In this document: one piece after another, positions 61,441 through 64,000 of the stretch
Position numbering within the stretch: the first letter of the stretch is position 1
Layout: each line of letters starts with the position of its first letter
NCBI GenBank assembly: GCA_028751875.1
Contig: CM054155.1
Location: 281,798 to 345,797, forward strand
Reading direction: 5' to 3'
From: Rapana venosa
Lineage: Eukaryota > Mollusca > Gastropoda > Neogastropoda > Muricidae
DNA: 64,000 bases
Program-made: the position numbers and the translations under genes
The notes under the pieces: generated by a model
Told to the model about the DNA's origin: nothing
Databases searched by the model: none
What the model saw: the letters and a program-made list of their open reading frames with translations, nothing else

Positions 61441-62110
61441 TTTTGTGACACCAATATTAACATTTGGAGCATTTGATCGAATTGTTCCCTAAACCTTTGT
61501 GGCTCTCTATGCTTTCGATATGGATATGTTTCTACATATAATAATGCAGATATGTGTGCAGAGTGGGGTGGAAAAAAACAAGGGCGATTGGAGAGGTATA
61601 CAGAACAGGTCATAAACCACTGCCTTCAAAACTGAATGATCAATCACAGGAAGATACTAACTGGGCTGTGTAGCAGACATTCAAAATTTCTGCAGAGATT
61701 TGTTTTCAGAGGATATAGCTCTATAGAAATTCCATCTATTATAATTATTACTTGATGTAGGGGTATTTTTTAAAGAAATGTGTGCAACACTGTTCTACAT
61801 GAACATTTTTTTTAAAAATTGAAATGACCATACACTTTCAAAGTATATGTTTTATTTCGTACACAGTCGCTTTACTAATCATGTATACTCATGAACAATT
61901 ATTTTGAATATTAGTGCATGCGTGTGTGTGTGAGCGAGTGTGTTGTTGTGTCGAAACCGAAAGATAAACCGGAAGTATCTTCTTTGAAGAAGTTATAAAA
62001 TTATTATTATTTTAATTAAGGCATCCCAGACTGCACTTGGTTAACGACGAATAAACAGCCACCATCTCAACAACTTTCGTCCGAGTTATCTGATTTCTAT
62101 CGAGCATAGA
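61441..62110. other. Unassigned AT-rich sequence
   Basis: Contains tatagctctatagaaattcc with (ATT)n-like bases near 61708-61750, possibly an L2/CR1-like 3' tail. Otherwise nothing recognised. Confidence 0.4.
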
Positions 62111-62119
62111 ACAAACATA

Positions 62120-62375
62120 ATGTGTGTGTGTGTGTGTGTGTGTGTGTTCATTCGTTCTTGTATTAGTCTGTTCACTATAAGTGATATTAGACGGTAATGT
62201 GTGTGTGTGTGTTCATTCATTCTTGTATTAACGTCTGTTCACTATAAGAGATATCAGATGGTAATGTGTGTGTAATGTGTGTGTGTGTTCATTCATTCTT
62301 GTATTAACATCTGTTCACTATAAGTGATATCAGACGGTAATGTGTGTGTATGTGTGTGTATGTGTGTGTGAGGGT
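62120..62375. repeat. Three tandem copies of I-like 3'-end motif with (TG)n
   Basis: Three units of about 60-75 bp each have a (TG)n followed by ttcattcttgtattaacgtc and tgttcactataagtgatat. The latter is the reverse complement of the terminal motif seen at 17703 and 26031. Confidence 0.8.
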
Positions 62376-62409
62376 ACTGCTTGTATGTGCTTGCATATGT
62401 GCACATCCG

Positions 62410-63500
62410 TACATGAATGTGAGTCTTGTATATCACAGACATTCAAAACTCGATGACACAGAACAAATTACAGCTAAATGCAGATAAAACCAAAGCCATG
62501 CTCGTAGGGACCAAACACAAACTCTCTTCCATTACAACAGCTTCAATAGAACTCAGCAATACATCAGTCCCTCTATCCACTGCTGTGAAGTATCTAGGTG
62601 TTGTTATCGACAACACACTCTCTATGAAAAAATTCATCACCCAGACCTGTCAGTCCTGCTACTATCAATTACGGCGTATTAGTGCAATTCAAAAGTACCT
62701 GTCCACTGATGCAACAGCCAAACTTGTCACTTCTCTCATTCTTTCACGTCTGGACTATTGCAATTCTCTTTTGTATGGTCTGCCAGCATCATCTATCCAC
62801 TCCCTTCAACGTATACAACACTCTGCAGCTCGACTAGTTCTCAGAAAGAAAAAATCTTAGCACAATACCCCTCTCTTGTGATCTCTCCACTGGCTGCCTG
62901 TGCCACAGAGAGTAAATTATAAGATAAGTACCCTCTGTTACAAATGTCTCCACAAAACTGCACCCTCCTACCTCTGTGAATGTCTTAACCTGTATACTCC
63001 TTCACGTTCCCTCCGCTCTGCTTCAGATAACTTGTGCCTACGAATACCTAGATTCAACCAATCCACTGTTGGCCGCCGCTCTTTCTCTATTTCGGGTCCA
63101 TCGACCTGGAATGAGCTCCTCTCTCTCTCTTTGCCAGAAACCTAGTTATGACACTTTTAAATCCAGCCTCAAGACACATTTATTTCAAACCTAAGATTTT
63201 CCCCCTCCTGTTTCATATCAGAGCAATCCCACCTTCACTAACCCATGTCCTATCACCCTGCTAAAGTACACGACCTGTGTGAGTGTGTGTGTGTTTGCTT
63301 TTGAAAAACATTTCACTATTGAAATTTTATTTCATAGATTTTGTCTGCAGCGCACCATGTTTGTAATATCTGTTTGTTTAAACTATTGATTATTTATCTT
63401 TGATTGCATGACTGTGTCAGATTAGTTTGAATGCATGCGCTTTGATTTGTCTTTGCAAGATACAGTGCTATATAAGTTCCATTTAGCATTATTATTTATT
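62410..63500 (+). mobile_element. 3' half of L2/CR1-like LINE
   Basis: The plus strand encodes NKLQLNADKTKAMLVGTKHK, VKYLGVVIDNTLSMKKFITQ, SRLDYCNSLLYGLPASSIHS, and WLPVPQRVNYKISTLCYKCL. VGRRSFSISGPSTWNELL follows. In-frame stops replace Glu after KKKS (62858-62860) and Arg before SLHWLP, and a frameshift lies near 63110. It ends with gctatataagttccatttag and (ATT)n. It is 5' truncated inside the reverse transcriptase. Confidence 0.87.
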
Positions 63501-63895
63501 ATTATATGGAATGCCTGCGTAACTATGTTGCATAAACATGTCACAACCATGTTATTTTCACAGAGGACATAATGTGTTATTTTATATGGTGTTTTCAGTT
63601 CTATTATGACATAACTGTGACTCATTCTTTTATTCTTAAGTGTTTAATCTTCTGCTCGTAACCTAAATGAATTTCTATGTTTGTGATAATAAACCTAGAA
63701 CCTATCTCATCTGAATTAAACTGAACCTCTCCATTGATGATCCTCAGAAACCGTGGAAAATGTTAAATTTGAAAGCCAATGAAACTTTATTGTCAAGTGT
63801 TTCTATAAAAACCTCAGCCATTGACACATATTTAGACTCTGAACATCATATGGCACCCGATCTGTTTGCTTCATTCTATACAGTTCGGTACTTAC
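63501..63895. other. Unassigned AT-rich sequence at right end
   Basis: No coding region or repeat recognised with confidence. Confidence 0.4.
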
Positions 63896-63960
63896 TGAGG
63901 TCGCCATGTTTGGTATGCACAGACAGCCATGAACCCCAGCACTCGCCAACTGAAATTCAA
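63896..63960 (-). other. Possible upstream exon with start codon and strong donor
   Basis: The minus strand reads CCAAACATGGCGACCTCA and then GTAAGTACC, a good start context and consensus donor only twelve coding bases later (ATG complement 63905-63907, exon end 63896). If spliced to the acceptor at 59422 the frame hits a stop (TGA) before the DNAH2 ATG, so it would be a leader exon with a short upstream frame. It could also belong to another gene. Purely inferred. Confidence 0.25.
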
Positions 63961-64000
63961 AATCTGCCTAATTTCTTACTATTGATACCCCATCCACCAT

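Overview
The window is eukaryotic DNA, most likely from a lophotrochozoan and probably a gastropod mollusc. The reasons are spliced minus-strand exons of a ciliary gene, several clades of degenerate non-LTR retrotransposons, tRNA-headed SINEs, and very large intronic minisatellites. The species call is an inference; no marker fixes it.

There is one recognisable host gene: the 5' end of an axonemal dynein heavy chain, best matched to DNAH2, on the minus strand. I could assemble eight exons whose GT/AG sites and phases join without a break: 59110-59311, 31986-32092, 19995-20343, 17902-18066, 8915-9153, 7377-7568, 5927-6064 and 2770-2877. Together they give exactly 1500 nt (500 codons), and the gene continues past the left edge. 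They encode a Ser/Gly/Lys-rich N-terminus, an acidic linker and the start of the dynein tail (DHC_N1) region. Most of the rest of the window is intron.

Layout, left to right: minisatellite of intron 8 (1-2755); exon 8; a SINE and an L2/CR1-like LINE in intron 7; exon 7; minisatellites of introns 6 and 5 around exons 6 and 5; two related minisatellites and two LINEs in intron 4 (9.2-17.8 kb); exon 4; intron 3 with LINE and SINE pieces; exon 3; intron 2 with three successive minisatellites and an RTE-like LINE (20.3-31.9 kb); exon 2; then intron 1 with another minisatellite, a SINE, an L2/CR1-like LINE and a 69-bp array. A run of exactly 500 N (38018-38517) marks a scaffold gap.

The segment right of the gap (about 38518-58640) repeats the segment left of it (about 18595-37905) element by element, including frameshifted second copies of exons 2 and 3. 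The two copies differ by single-base indels, array lengths and one SINE present only in the left copy. The simplest reading is a false (haplotype or contig-end) duplication rather than a real exon duplication. Right of the duplication are a 38-bp minisatellite, exon 1, and about 4.5 kb of upstream DNA with retrotransposon fragments.

The long open frames in the window (up to 1000 codons) lie in tandem repeats and are not genes. I found no operon, CRISPR array, phage or defence system. The most unusual feature is intron structure: almost every intron of this dynein gene carries its own minisatellite, several of these touch splice sites, and two incorporate a splice-acceptor sequence in the repeat unit.
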